Below, piece by piece: positions 1 to 11,484 of a stretch of DNA of 21,090 bases. This DNA is from Fomitopsis serialis. Taxonomy: Eukaryota > Basidiomycota > Agaricomycetes > Polyporales > Fomitopsidaceae. Made by a program: the position numbers and the translations under genes. The stretch's first letter is position 1. Each line of letters begins with the position of its first letter. The DNA lies in assembly GCF_022376445.1 (NCBI RefSeq), contig NW_025955552.1:1-21090 (forward strand). Reading direction: 5' to 3'. The notes beneath the pieces were generated by a model. It ran no database searches. It was not told where the DNA came from and was given only the letters and a program-made list of their open reading frames with translations.

Positions 1-3000
1 GAGACAGAAGGTCGGAAACTGAAAGTCAGTGGTTTTGCCAGGGGGACGCAGCCACCTTCCTCACAAGCTGGATGACCTTGCCGAGGCGCCCCTTGGAAGA
101 GCATGCCTATGTCAGCAACACGCACGCTCTAAGAGTCTTGCGATGAAGACGTCTCTACCGAGGAAGGCGTCCGTCAACACGTCTGCATCAGGACTCGGCT
201 GGCAGACAATGTCCGAGAAGTGTGTCTGGAGTCCGAGGGTCGGCAGGCATATCAGATGCATTGGGCTGATAGCCTCGTGGCGCGGTAATAACGGGTCGTC
301 GCGTTCGTCTGCACAGTGATAGAATGGCACTCGAGTACTCTGGCACTGGCCACGGTAGATGCGGCCACCTTCGTCATCAGGTGAATATGCTGCAGAGCGG
401 ACCCCTTAAACTTACGCGCTCATACAGGGCAATAACCACGCCTCGAGACGCTGCGGTGGAGGCGCTCTCGCCCAGGAAGCATATCGTTTCAAGGACAAGG
501 AGTCGTCGTCCTTAGGGTGCATGGCTTGTGCGTGACTATCAGGAAACAGTCGCTCCATTTCGAGGTGAACCTTGCTACATACATGGTCACCAGGGCCCAG
601 AACGCTCAGAGTTTATATAGCGTTTCGATGTCCATACTTAGGAGCAGTGGCCGCCCGCGCTCGCGACTTTGTGCGTGTCCAGAGCTCGCCCCGCCATGTC
701 CGACATAACAGCGGGGTGTCCGGTTCCGCGATCTTCGCAGCGTCCGGTCGCTCGCTCGTGCTGGCCACGGATCCTACATTCTTGACTTACTGTCACGGCG
801 CCTAAGCCCCCACGCTCTCCGCGGATGGCGTGGGCACTACCAATTCACCTCTGAGTTAGCTCGCGTACATGGCGACCTCGGCGATGGGAAATAGGACACT
901 GAGATCAGCGCCCGCCGCTCTGGAGCCAGAGACCTACCTCGGCCAACGGTTGTATAGTGGCAACACCGCTGCTGCCGGCCCGCACACCCATGCGTGCTCC
1001 GGATCTGAGGTCTGTGGAAGACACTGTGCAAATCGGATTCTCCGGGCGACGGAAGACGCGAGCGGGGTTGCGAGGAAGCGGGAAGAAACGATTCCAGTGC
1101 GTCTGAGCCAGGAGCCAGAGTGTCTGGTGTGTCCGGGAGATGGAGGCGATCGTGTTTTCAATGCAACGATGCGGCCCATCAGAGGAGGGGTGACGACGCC
1201 TGAGTTATTGAGGCAGAGCACGAGGGGCATGCGCATCGTCGCATCCGACAGCCACGCCATGCCACGAAGTTCCGAGCGAGAGGAGAGACGGTTCACGAGA
1301 CTGACGCGCTGTGTGGCCGCATGTGGACAAAAGGGCATGAGATCGCTGCCTGAGACTAGAAGGGTTGTGAGAGGTAGGCTGAACTGGTGTGCATGGGTTG
1401 TTGTTGAGTATCCGGGTATCCAGGGTCGCGTCATGGTACCGTACCGGAACCGGGATGTTCGCATCCAGTTTTCTGTTCGGTAACGACAGAAGGACAGCTG
1501 GGTGAGCGTTGTGAGCGTCAACTCGATTACCCTTGCATTGAACAACAAGACCAAGTCATACAGCCGCATCCCATGCAACGGACCGTATGCTGCGTAACTG
1601 TCATAGGTTACCGCGACGCTCCCCAGACGCGACCTTTGATTCGACGTTCGACCAGGAGCTGGTAAGCCAATAGATACCGCATTAGGACGTGTCAGACGAC
1701 TGCCAATGCGTGTGCGCGCGTCGTCCCTGCGCGAGCAGGCATACTCCCCTCCGCGCACGACATGATTGAGACATACCCGTAACATGCCCGTAACTCACCC
1801 GCAACATCGCTGTCACCGAATGTCGACGATGTGTCTCTCGTGGTGGCCTTGTAGGATCCAGGAGTTGGCACTGCACTGCACTGATCCGCTCTTGCAGAAG
1901 TCTCGGTGGCAGTGACCGGTGAGTGACACGTTGCATCCGTCAAGTCACAGTGAACGTCGTCGAGACGCAAGCCCTGAATGCGGTTTGGTAACGCTGCTCT
2001 GACTGGTTTGTGACTTGTGCGGGAAAAGGTGAGGAAGACACGTCAGCGTTGATTCCTGTGAGCAGAGAGGTAACAGCATTCACCGGCATCGATGATCATT
2101 CGGTATTGCAACCGCGACTTGCCCGATATCTCCGGCCAAGGCTCGGGATCCCGAGTGCTCGCCCGAGATGTGTTTCCCGCAGTCAGGCACTACCACAGAT
2201 GACGCATGGCTTGAGCCTTGAAGCTTGAAGAGCTTGAAGTCTGAATCCGTGCACGATTTCAAGAAGTGTTGCGTTGTTGGGTAAGGTATGGGATTTGGAA
2301 GTTGACTCGTAGGTACGTTTTGCTGCAGATCGCCTCACACGCTGCACGGACAGTGTACGGAGGAGCTCCCGCCACAGACGCGTCGGTCAACGTCACGCGT
2401 CGACGCGACGCGACGCGTTCCGGGGCATGCCGAGATGTGGGGCGAGTGGCTCCTGTAGGGGCCAAAGTGCGCGGATGAGTTCATTGGGCAAGTAGGAAAG
2501 CGTGGTTCGTCCCAACGTTCGCTGGCGAAGGTATGTACGTCCGAGGGTGTCCTATCCATATATCGGCTCAATTCCGTCTACGCTGTGCAGCGCGTGCAGA
2601 CTTCGTGTAGAGGCGTACCCCTGTCCCGGAAGCTGAGCCTCCGGCTGAAGGAAGGCCCGCACAGTCGGGTTTAACTGGCTCAGAGATGCTACAGCGGAAA
2701 ATTTCACTGACATCCTGGGCAGTGGTCATCCGTCCATGCCTCGAAATCTTCCTCCCAGCCCCAACGTAGCTGTGCTGTGCATGCTTGTGCGGGCGATACG
2801 GAGGCCCGCTCAGCGTGATATACCATGCAGGTCGCAGCTTCGAGAGGAGCTATCGGCCTGGAGACGCACAGTCATTGGTGGGTTCAAAAAAATACCGTCG
2901 TCTTCCTGACGGTGACAGCTGCAGATGGATGTGAGGAGCATCGCGGCTGCGGCGATCAGCAAATACACCTAGTTTCAGACTCTTTGAACCGTGCAGTGCA

Positions 3001-3443
3001 ACCGCCGCCGAGTATTTGTTTTCCTGTTCGACATTCACCATGCAGAACACATGCAGAGGATGGTGTCCGAGACTGGCTGACAGTGACTGTGCACGAGGGC
3101 TGCTCAGCGCCAGGTATGGGTTTGGAATGGGTGAACAGTGAGTTGGTTGACGACGAAAGACAAGGAAGCGGAGAGGATAGCTGACGAGCGCCTGCCAGAT
3201 GCCGCCAGTATCCGATGAGGGTGGTAGCGAACGCGAATTGTCGTCCTCCTGGTCATCGCCGAGCGTGCATGCGGTGCAAAGAACGGCCGGTAAGCGCTGC
3301 AACGATTCGCCGATTATTATGGGCTGCCAGGCCGCTTATTATTATGCATCACGCACGCACTGACGCACCATCCAGCGCACCCGTGCCGCGTTGCTCGCCC
3401 CTTTTATGTTCTCTGCAGCCGCGCCATTCTCCATCTCACAGCC
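1..3443. other. Region without a supported gene
   Basis: I find no recognisable protein family, tRNA or rRNA in these 3.4 kb. Open frames occur on both strands, the longest being 934-1785 (-) and 869-1483 (+), but they overlap one another and show no family motif or convincing splice pattern. A TATA-like stretch lies near 612-618 and a TATATA-like one near 2554. Short GC-rich repeats holding two ACGCGT hexamers lie near 2396-2420, and a CTTGAAG motif occurs three times near 2217-2240. The last 100 bases are probably the promoter and 5' leader of the BTB gene. Degraded transposon or gene remnants cannot be excluded without a search. Confidence 0.5.
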
Positions 3444-4553
3444 ATGGACTATTTCGACTTCAACATGAACTTCCCCGCTGAGGCTGAGGGCCCTGACGCG
3501 ACACAGTTTGGCTTTACTGGAGGAGAACCGACACAGAGGACACCGGTAAGTCGTCCGCACGCTCGTGCTATGTCTTTGTTCGGAGTACTGAGTCCCGAGC
3601 ACGCCGCCACTCGCAGGTCGGCACGCCGATGGAACGCCCCAATGCAGACCGCGCAGTCACCGTCGATGTCTCCACCACCTTCCAGCCCAACGTCCTCGTC
3701 GATAACCTCTCGCCCGACATCGTCCTCATCTCCTCCGACCAGGTCTACTTCTACGTCCACAGCCACCGCATCCTTTCCGCCTCTTGCAACACCTTCAACG
3801 GCCTCCTCACGCCCACGCCTCCACCCGACGATGGTTCTACCCAGACCGTGTCCGTCCCCGAGCCCGCCGAAGTTCTCAACGTCGTCGTCCACGCCCTTTA
3901 CAGCCTCCCCGTCGCCCAGTTCATGCCGCCCCTCGACACCGTCTCCGCCGCGTTCGACTCGCTTATCATGTACGGCGTGCCCCTGCAGACACTCGTGCTC
4001 CCCGGCAGCCCGCTCTACGTCCTCGTCCTCTCCCAGGCGCCCCTCCGCCCGATCGACGCCTACGCGCTCGCCGCGCACCACGACCTCATCGCGCTCGCGA
4101 TCCCCATCTCCGCGCACCTCCTCTCGTACACCCTCTCTTCGCTCACGGATGAACTGGCTGCACGCATCGGCCCGATCTACCTCAAGCGGCTGTTCTTCCT
4201 CCACCACGGCAGGATGGAGGCCCTCAAACGCCTCCTCCTGCACCCACCACAGGCGCACGAACCGACCAGAGAGTGCAACGCTACGCAGCAGCAGCGGCTC
4301 ACCCGCGCGTGGGCTCTCGCCTCTGCGCATCTCGCCTGGGATGCACGCCCGAGTGAGTGTCAAATTTATTTGGATCGTTGTACGGCGATGATTGGGCTGA
4401 TTGTGATAAGATATATCGACGAACATGCTCCAGGCGCCGCTGCTGCACCTCGAGCGCGAGCTGTCGTGCCCACTGTGCAAAGGGGCCCTACGTGATAGAG
4501 TGTCGGTGCTCGTTCGGGAATGGGCGTCCGTGAAGGTGAGGTTAAAGTTGTAG
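3444..4553 (+). CDS. BTB/POZ domain protein (basidiomycete type)
   Basis: The model has three exons: 3444-3545, 3617-4352 and 4411-4553. The introns are 71 nt (GTAAGT...CAG) and 58 nt (GTGAGT...AAG, with a CTGA branch-like site). The spliced product is 326 aa. A BTB fold runs from about residue 64 to 175, opening with the typical PDIVLISSD and continuing VYFYVHSHRILSASCNTF. It is followed by a helical region like that in the large basidiomycete BTB families. BTB domains mediate dimerisation or binding to partners such as cullin-3; the partner here is unknown. The second acceptor was chosen because only that frame gives the C-terminal segment LERELSCPLCKGALRDRV, ending at TAG 4551-4553. This tail carries a CPLC pair. 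The start ATG sits in a good context after a pyrimidine-rich leader. The gene is intact. Confidence 0.85.
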
Positions 4554-5342
4554 CATCTGTTTCGGCAGGCAGCCAACCGACGTCACCTATACCTAGGTCA
4601 CTATTTGACAAGGAAAGGAAGACAGACAAACAACGGATCTCCGACCATGCATCGATTTTTTCTGCTTGATCTACCATCATGCTCTCCTCATTTGTTTTGC
4701 TTTGCACCATCTGCAGCGCCTAGACGGCCTCCCTATACACTGACCACGACAACGTTATCAACACGACATGCTCTAGCATCCTACCCCCATTTCTGTAAAA
4801 CAGCCAATAGGATTGGACTACCGAGGTGCGAGGTTCAACCCGTACCATTTACTTTTAGAACTGACTGCAGGACCGTACGCAACGCACCCACTGGATCTCC
4901 GTGACGATCGCGTCGACCCTTCGTGTAGTGGTTCCCTTATGTAACAACATTTGCCTCCGGAGAATCAAGTGCTACTGAATTATACGATCGCGCTCCACCT
5001 GCGTGGCTACTCTAGTAGGTCGTGAGCTCCATTGTGGGTCCATGGGGGACGCACGCCGCCGGTGGGTGCTGCCTCCACTGATTCTGTGACGCGCTCACTC
5101 CGTTGTCGTTCATCCTCGTGCAAAGTACGCGCGATGCACGTATACACGAGTAAGTCAACATAGGATTCCCAGTTCTCAGAGGCCCTGACGACTGTGTTGA
5201 GTTCCTCGGTAGGCGAGCGTGCTATTTCTGTCGGCGGTTCAAATGACTCCTGGCAAAAGTCGACGTTGCCATCGATGACCCAATCGACTCCGAGGACGTG
5301 GTGTGCTTTTGACTAAACGGTAATACTTCTCCGAGTCGCTGG
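4554..5342. other. Intergenic region, nothing recognised
   Basis: The 3' flank of the BTB gene is followed by sequence without a credible coding frame. A GGTTCAACCC string near 4830 resembles a tRNA B box, but there is no matching A box or acceptor stem around it. The right end leads into the F-box relic. Confidence 0.5.
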
Positions 5343-6230
5343 ATGGCCTGTAAGTGTGATCTGCAATACCTACTTGATCGCGAACAATCCCCCTCAGGCT
5401 GTCATGTATACTATCAGACAATCGTACGGGTCATGCGACGGGCCATCCTGCGCTCGTTTTCGTGCATCGAATCAATTGATGCGTATGAAGACTTCCAGGA
5501 TGTGGACACCGTTCCCGGGCCCGTGGACCCGGGAAGTGCGCACACACTGCGGTGGAGACGCCCCTCAGCGATCTTCATCCATCTTCTCCACACCTTGTCC
5601 ACACCTCGAGATCTAGACAATGTGGATCTCTGATGACATGCTCGACTGGGATCTGCGCCCACCTCTCGCCTTTACGGATCTCCGGTTTCTCGATCTCTCA
5701 CTGGCAGGATCTGAGCTTTCACACCAAGTTTCTGCGCTCTCTAGTCTCGTCGGTGCATAGAGAACTTACATGACGCTGGAAGTACAGACCACATTTAATT
5801 GCTCTACTAGTCGCGGTACAAAGTGACAATCGCTCCGGGCCCTTCCCGAAGTTTGTGCGTACTTTCGAATTGTGGGCGACTTCGAGTCTTCGACTTGTGC
5901 ACACTAAATGCTCGCGCGCGAAGAAGAGTGGCCTGCCGAAGGTTGCATCATCATGGCCTTGCTTCTGCACCCGGGGGGAACGAGGAACAGTCACCACGCA
6001 CCGACCTAACAACCTTAGGGTTATGAGTGCCGGTTCTCATGGAGGTCCGAGTCATGACGCAGGCGGAGAAAGAGAGGAGCACGCAGGGGATGTCATGGCA
6101 GCTCATACTATTTCACCGTCTGTTCCCTGCGCTGGACGTTCAGCGCTCGAGAAAGGGATACAAATCTGGGCATCCAGTCTTTCGGGATCGACTTTCGCTC
6201 ATGAGGCCTTGAGGTCGAGGAAGTATTGAG
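5343..6230 (+). pseudogene. Relic of an F-box/LRR-like gene
   Basis: Several short segments in different frames match, in order, the F-box/LRR gene at 14413-16074. At about 5410-5470 YQTIVRVMRRAILRSFSC matches YQTVRLVMGPSLRSFAC. At about 5555-5595 ETPLSDLHPSSPHL matches ETLLSDLHFSSPHL. At about 5640-5705 a WDLRPPLAFTDLRFLDLS string matches WDLRPALAFTELRTLDLS. At about 6000 RPNNLRVM matches RPNNLRVV. At about 6110-6180 LFPALDVQRSR is identical and is followed by a GHPVF/VHPIF match. The F-box and the middle of the LRR-like part are missing, and the pieces are separated by stops and frame changes. This is a 5'-truncated, internally deleted pseudogene on the opposite strand to its relatives. Confidence 0.8.
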
Positions 6231-6468
6231 AACCATCCGTACGTTACAAAGGCGGCTTGATACGACATGTACAGGTGGTGCTACAGCGAGTCGGATGCAG
6301 AATACATGCATGCAAAGTCCTACGATGTCCATGCTCGGAGCTGCTGCTGATGATCGATACGGACAAAGGAACAACGAACACAAACCATCCTTGCAATGTG
6401 CGAAAAGTAAACCTCCGAGGAAACCCTAGTCGTGCATCGGCGCACACGCGAACTCGAGGTCGCCACAT

Positions 6469-8900
6469 TCACCGACGCTCGTTCTTGATCCCGGCCATCG
6501 GTCCCCAGCCACTCCGTCCAGACGCCGACACGCTCCTGCTCCTCCCAACGTCCTCCATGATACCTCTCTCAGAGACCGGAGTCGCAGGCCACTCACCCCT
6601 CCTCCCCGACGGCACCCCTGCGTCGCCGTCCGACCCCTGCGTAAGCCTGAGCGTCCTCGTCGGGGCCGGCCGCGCCAGTGCTTCCTCCAGCTTCGCAAAC
6701 GCGTCCATCACTAGCACCTCCGTCTCGCGCCTCACTTCCACCTCCGCGTCGGCCCTCCTCAACTCGTCCCTCAACCTCCCCATCTCCGCCCCCATCTCCT
6801 CCACGCGCCTCCCCGCCGCCCGCCGGCTCTCCACCTCCGCCGCCGCCTGCTCCAGCGCGCTCTCCTCGCCCCTCCTCGCCCTGCTCAGCTCGTCCTTCAG
6901 CCGCACGACGTCCTCCCGCGTCCGCGCGTGCTCTTCGCGCGCCCGTCCGAGCTCCTCCCGCACCCGCGCAAGCTCCGAGGTGACCGCTTCGATATCGCGT
7001 TCTGCCCGCCGGCGCGCGGCGTGCGAAATTACCAGGTCCTCCTCGAGCTTGCGCTTCGCCGTGCGGACGTTGAGGAGAGTCGAGTCGGCCTCGGCGGCGC
7101 GGTTCCGGAGCGCTTTGATCTCGCGCTCGAGGAGCTGGACCTGCCCGTGCTTGTCGCGTTCGGAGTACGAGCGCGAGGCCGAGGCCGACGAGTGGGAAGT
7201 TGATCGCTCGCGGTCCCTCTCTGGTTCGGTGCGCGGGGCACTGACACCGGTATCGTGATGTGCGGCGTCTTTTGAGGTGCTGTTGTGCTTTTCGCTGACA
7301 TTGTTGTCGGGCCCTTTGGGTGTCGGAGGATCTTGTCGCGTTCTCTTCTTGCTCGGAGATTGCTCCTGTGCAGATGGCGCTGCTGGCAAGTTTCCGGCGT
7401 CGGCAAGATATTCACGTACGTGAGCAGTCCCATCATCTTGGCCAGATGCAACAAGACCAGGAATGTCCATGCACGAGCGTGCCCTCGCCTCCGCAAACTC
7501 GGACGTCACCTGGGCCCTCGGGACGTCCACGCCATACACCTGCTGCAAACACTCTGTGGCCCGACGCACATGAAACGCAGCATCCTTAGAATCGCCCTGA
7601 GCCACGATGTCGCGATGGCAGCTCGACAACATGAGGAACGTCGGTTTGAGATCGGCCTTTGCGAGCGAAACCGGGTTGCCGGTCATCACTGGTTCATGAA
7701 TCTGAGCGGGGATACGCGCATCCATCGAGACAGTCGCACGTACCTTCGACCATCGCGTCGAGAACGTGAATGGCAGCCATGAAGTGTCCCCTGACACGGT
7801 ATTGCGCCGCAACAACCATCCACTTGTCGCGTTCCAGAGAGCTGCTAGCAGTAGCTTTGAGGACGGCGATGATCTTCTTCGGGTCTTCCTCCAGCTTGCG
7901 GAGGTCGCAAGTCACTGGCATGCCATTGTAGTTTAAGGTGACCATATGCGACGTGACGCCTGCACTAGTAAGGCTTAGTGCCGCTTGGGCAAGCTGGCCT
8001 GCTCCAACTCCGCTGGCATTCGGAGTATCCTTTGTCGTGCCCTCGACTTCGGCCACAAATGCTGGATGCTCCAAGGAATCGTGCACAGGTTTGGTGAGAC
8101 TCTGTGCTCCTGCATGAGCGTCCCTGCGAGGGGTCGGCGTCGCACCCGCAGTCGGGTCGACAGCGTCTCCCCGCCGGGGCAAAGGCAGCATGCGCTTTGG
8201 GGACGCAGTGTGCGTCTGGGGCGCCCGAGGCCGTGCATCATTCTCCTTACCGCTCGATTGCCGACTAGACGAAGGCTGCGAAGCCAGAGGCGACTTCACT
8301 GTTGCTCTGGGAGTGCGAGGGTCAGCGGTGCGGACGCTTTGCGGGGGACCATCACGGTCGTGCAATCGGGAAGTTGACGGTCTAGTCCCCGCGCTCTTCT
8401 CACTCCGGCGCAGTTTCTTTCTTGGAGTGGACTCTGTCGACGACGCAATGTCACCGTCCTCGGTCAGACGCTTCAATGGGCGAGGGCTGTCGCGCGGCTC
8501 CTGCTTCACCCCAGGGAGACGCAGATTATTGATGGACGGCGAGGGCGAGGGGAGAAACGACGGGAGCGGTGGCACTGGTTCGGCAATTGAGAGAAAGTGG
8601 GCGATGAGCTGAGGAGAGAACGAGACGATGTGCAACTTTGTGTCGGGCAGCTGGATGGCACGGGCACGCTTCACGGCGCTTTCCTCCGCGAACTCGACGA
8701 AACAAGTGAGATGTATGCGGTCAGCGCGGGCTCCCCATGGCGAAATGGAGAGTCTGGGTGGGTGTATGCGTGTTAACGAGCAGCGCAGATTGGGACATGA
8801 GCGGGACGTACATGCTGCCACACTGAGCGTAGGCATTGCGGAGCTGCATCATCGACATGGAGGTATCGACGAAGACGACGCGGTCAACGCGGTTGGGCAT
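6469..8900 (-). CDS. RRM-like, TPR-like and coiled-coil protein of unknown function
   Basis: The model has three exons read downwards: 8900-8812, 8753-7744 and 7688-6469. The introns are 58 nt (GTACGT...CAG) and 55 nt (GTACGT...CAG), and the product is 772 aa. Residues about 4-75 look like a divergent RNA recognition motif, with RVVFVD in the RNP2 position and LTCFVEF in the RNP1 position. A Ser/Pro/Arg-rich disordered stretch with basic clusters (PRKKLRRSEK) follows. Residues about 280-430 are helical and TPR-like (AAQYRVRGHFMAAIHVLDAM, then ADLKPTFLMLSSCHRDI). A second basic cluster, KKRTRQ, lies near residue 480, and a long Glu/Arg/Ala coiled coil runs from about 549 to 706. The basic clusters suggest a nuclear protein, but that is inference. 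I do not recognise a named family. ATG 8900 was preferred over 8960 and 8924 for its A at -3 and because the RRM-like strand starts directly after it. Confidence 0.75.
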
Positions 8901-9901
8901 TGTGTCGCACGTCGAGGGCGGCATGAGTGGATGGAAGAGTGGACGACGAGCAGACGGCACTCCCGTGCGGATTATGTAGGAGGGGACGCGCCCTCATCTG
9001 GCTGGTTTCTGGAAGCGCATCGACGGGTGAAAAGGAGACGGACTGTCGCGGACATGTCGCGGCACGTCACTGCAAGGTCCACCAACGCCGCCAGCTTCTA
9101 TGCTTCCCCGCGATTTCCTGATCAGGAAGACGGTCACGACTGGTGCGTAGTTCACCCTGCGCTATGAACCATGAATTGACAGTGTCGTAGTGTCACATTC
9201 TGGAACAAAATGATCTCTTCACACCGTACGGGCGTGTCGGGTTGAACACCGCCCCACCTACTGAACGATTCGCACCGAACCATCGAACCCAGCTCAGCCT
9301 GGTAGTTGGAGGTGTCTTGCTTGAATTCTGTATACGCTTCTGACCGTGGCAATTGACGGCGAGGCCTCAATTAATGTCCCGAGAGTTTGTAACCTGCCTC
9401 TGTGTCGATCGAAGGAGTATGCGTCCACTGTCGGGGTGGGAGAACTGCGCTGCCCACGAAGGACGGCAGCGAGTGACGTACGCAACGCAGAGGCTTTCAA
9501 GCAGGCGGATACAGCGCAGGTCCAGGAAATACAAGGGCAGGCACAACAGGCAAACAGCATCACGCCGGGCAACAAGATGCGCATTGGCGATGTAAGAGTG
9601 GCAAAATTTATGGAACAGACAACTCAAGGTACCAGCTGCAAGCACTGACAAGAATGAGAAGTTGGGAAAGGGACAGATCTGAGAATGAGACGCGTTCCAA
9701 GTACAGCCACAAGCGCGACTCAAAACTGTACAGTATGTTCGGCAAGTCCCGGTGGCGCTTCAAACCTTGTTGTCTTGTGGCGGCGGACCACAACAAGATC
9801 AAACAAGCCCGGTGCGCGCAGGCAGCAAGCATAGTTGCTCGTCGTCGATCGCCCCATTCCCGACACTCCCTCGCGGTCGCCTCAAGACTCACGACATCAA
9901 A
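8901..9901. promoter_or_regulatory. Head-to-head spacer between the 772-aa gene and RPS5
   Basis: About 1 kb separates two divergently transcribed genes, so it should hold both promoters. I see no clear TATA box next to either ATG. A nested inverted repeat (CTTGTTGT ... ACAACAAG) lies near 9764-9796, about 110 bp before the RPS5 start. A hydrophilic open frame at 9346-9648 (+) is not supported as a gene. The last 50 bases before 9902 are pyrimidine-rich, as expected for a ribosomal-protein leader. Confidence 0.4.
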
Positions 9902-10762
9902 ATGGCCGCGGTATCAGCTCTCCCCAAAGATCTCTCCAAGCTCAACGGCGAAGTTAAGCTCTTCGGCAAGTGGGAGACCCAGGAGTGCGTATTCGTGTCT
10001 GGCGATGTTCCACACACACAAGCTGACGGTGTCCGACTGGAATTTGTGTTGATTGCGATGTAACAGCGTTGAGGTGAAGGACATCTCCCTCACGGACTAC
10101 ATCCAGATCCGCCATGCCGTCTACCTCCCCCACACCGCCGGCCGTTACGCCAAGAAGCAGTTCAAGAAGGCCCAGATGCCCATCGTCGAGCGTCTTGTCG
10201 ACAGGTGCGTTCTTTATGCACCTCTATTCACGAACGGTTACAAACGAGCCGGGGCAGCCTGATGATGAAGGGCCGCAACAACGGCAAGAAGCTCCTCGCC
10301 GTCCGGATTGTCGCACACGCATTCGAGATCATCCACCTCCTCACGGACCAGAACCCCATCCAGGTCCTTGTCGACGCCATCGTGAACACTGGTCCCCGTG
10401 AGGACTCGACGCGTATCGGTTCGCAGGGTACCGTCCGGCGCCAGGCCGTCGATGTGTCCCCCCTGCGCCGGGTGAACCAGGCGGTCTCTCTCTTGACCAC
10501 AGGCGTAAGTAGATCCTGCGTGGCAATCCTGCTTCATTGGTGCTTATGGCATTGATTACAGACGCGCGAGTCTGCGTTCCGTAACGTGAAGTCGGTCGCG
10601 GAGTGCTTGGCGGATGAGCTCATCAACGCGGCGAAGGGCTCATCGAACTCATATGCTATCAAGGTCCGTCCCAGCTTCTCTCTCACCCGTACGTTCATTT
10701 GCCAACCCGCGAGTCTACAGAAAAAGGACGAGCTCGAGCGTGTCGCAAAGTCTAACCGGTAA
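9902..10762 (+). CDS. RPS5: 40S ribosomal protein S5 (uS7)
   Basis: This is a structural protein of the small ribosomal subunit head, near the mRNA exit channel and E site. Five exons (9902-9984, 10067-10204, 10258-10504, 10562-10663, 10721-10762) join to 203 aa, the usual eukaryotic length. Introns of 82, 53, 57 and 57 nt all have GT-AG ends. Conserved uS7 blocks are clear: [76 protein letters not shown] and the C-terminal [10 protein letters not shown]. The first splice site was set at GA|GTGCGT, giving [14 protein letters not shown]. Start context is ATCAAAATGG. The gene is intact, single-copy in the window and expected to be highly expressed. Confidence 0.97.
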
Positions 10763-11484
10763 GGCGGATCGGGGAGACGCCGTGGCTGGCTATGGGTCTA
10801 CTGCATGTTTTTTCACTATTGCTATCACTATCATGACGCTCCATGTCGCCCATATGAATGCTTATGGCGGTGCTCTCGACTTAAGAAGGCCAGGCGCTGC
10901 TGCTTGGGTTTTCTTTGGTCCCTGCTCAAAGAGGCGATAAGTATGGAGACCCCGGGCCTGCAACCCCGTACTTAGCCGGGCACAGTAGCTCGTATGTGGG
11001 TGATCGGTGTATAGGTGATCGCACCTCTATTTAGGCGTGAGACGCGCGTAACCACCTCACGAGAGTCTTACGTTGCTGCACCCTCCTATTTAATCTGTCA
11101 TTGGTGGTCGCGGTAACCGTCTTCCTGATTCCTTTCCTTCCGACGGTCGAAAGTCCAGATTTCGAAATGACGTCCACAGATGAGCTTCAGAAACACCAAA
11201 TGGAGACTAGCACGACCATCGGGTTGCTGCCTGCAAGACCGTGACACCGAATTCCACTGATAGACCAATAGCATCACAGATCACCGGGCATTCGCTCTCG
11301 TTACTGCCCGCCTATGCGCTCGCCGAGCCTCACTATATGTAACGGGACGCAGCGCGGGCTTCCGATGCATTCTCTCCTTTTTCCACTTCGTTGTTCGTAG
11401 CTTGAGCGTGCCACGTCCTCGGCGGTAAGTTATTCGACGCCAGGGCGTACTCGCGCATCTGCGCCTTCAGGAAGGCAGGGTACC
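10763..11484. other. Intergenic region holding the promoter of the DUF6534-type gene
   Basis: About 720 bp without a coding frame I can support. The left part should hold the RPS5 3' UTR. The right part has a CCAAT box and a TATA-like element placed as expected for the next gene (listed separately). Confidence 0.5.
11265..11339 (+). promoter_or_regulatory. Probable core promoter of the DUF6534-type gene
   Basis: A CCAAT box at 11265-11269 and a TATA-like TATATG at 11334-11339 lie about 220 and 150 bp before the ATG at 11485. A pyrimidine-rich stretch (TCTCTCCTTTTTCC) near 11370 could mark the transcription start. Motif and spacing evidence only. Confidence 0.35.

Noticed and set aside
934..1785. 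283-aa open frame on the minus strand, overlapped by a 204-aa frame on the plus strand (869-1483)
   Set aside because: Neither frame shows a known motif, a hydrophobic or repeat pattern, or flanking splice signals. Long overlapping open frames on both strands are common in GC-rich DNA.
2396..2420. Two ACGCGT (MCB-like) hexamers in a CG-rich repeat
   Set aside because: They are not next to any supported gene start, and the surrounding repeat of GCGAC units explains them.
2850..3302. 150-aa open frame on the minus strand, divergent from the BTB gene
   Set aside because: No family resemblance. It lies in the expected promoter region of the BTB gene, and no promoter or splice support was seen.
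3444..4391. 315-aa unspliced Ser/Pro/Arg-rich frame and an overlapping 375-aa minus frame across the BTB gene
   Set aside because: Both are shadows of the spliced BTB coding sequence in other frames. Their low-complexity composition comes from its C-rich codon use.
4811..4850. tRNA-like GAGGTTCAACCCG string
   Set aside because: No A box at the right distance and no cloverleaf stems could be drawn.
5512..5535. 8-bp inverted repeat TTCCCGGG ... CCCGGGAA
   Set aside because: Short, GC-rich and inside a pseudogene; likely chance.
9346..9648. Hydrophilic 100-aa frame (+) with a Gln-rich stretch and a GTAAGA donor-like site
   Set aside because: It is overlapped by two similar-sized minus-strand frames and has no recognisable homology or convincing second exon. 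It could be a small gene, but the sequence alone does not support it.
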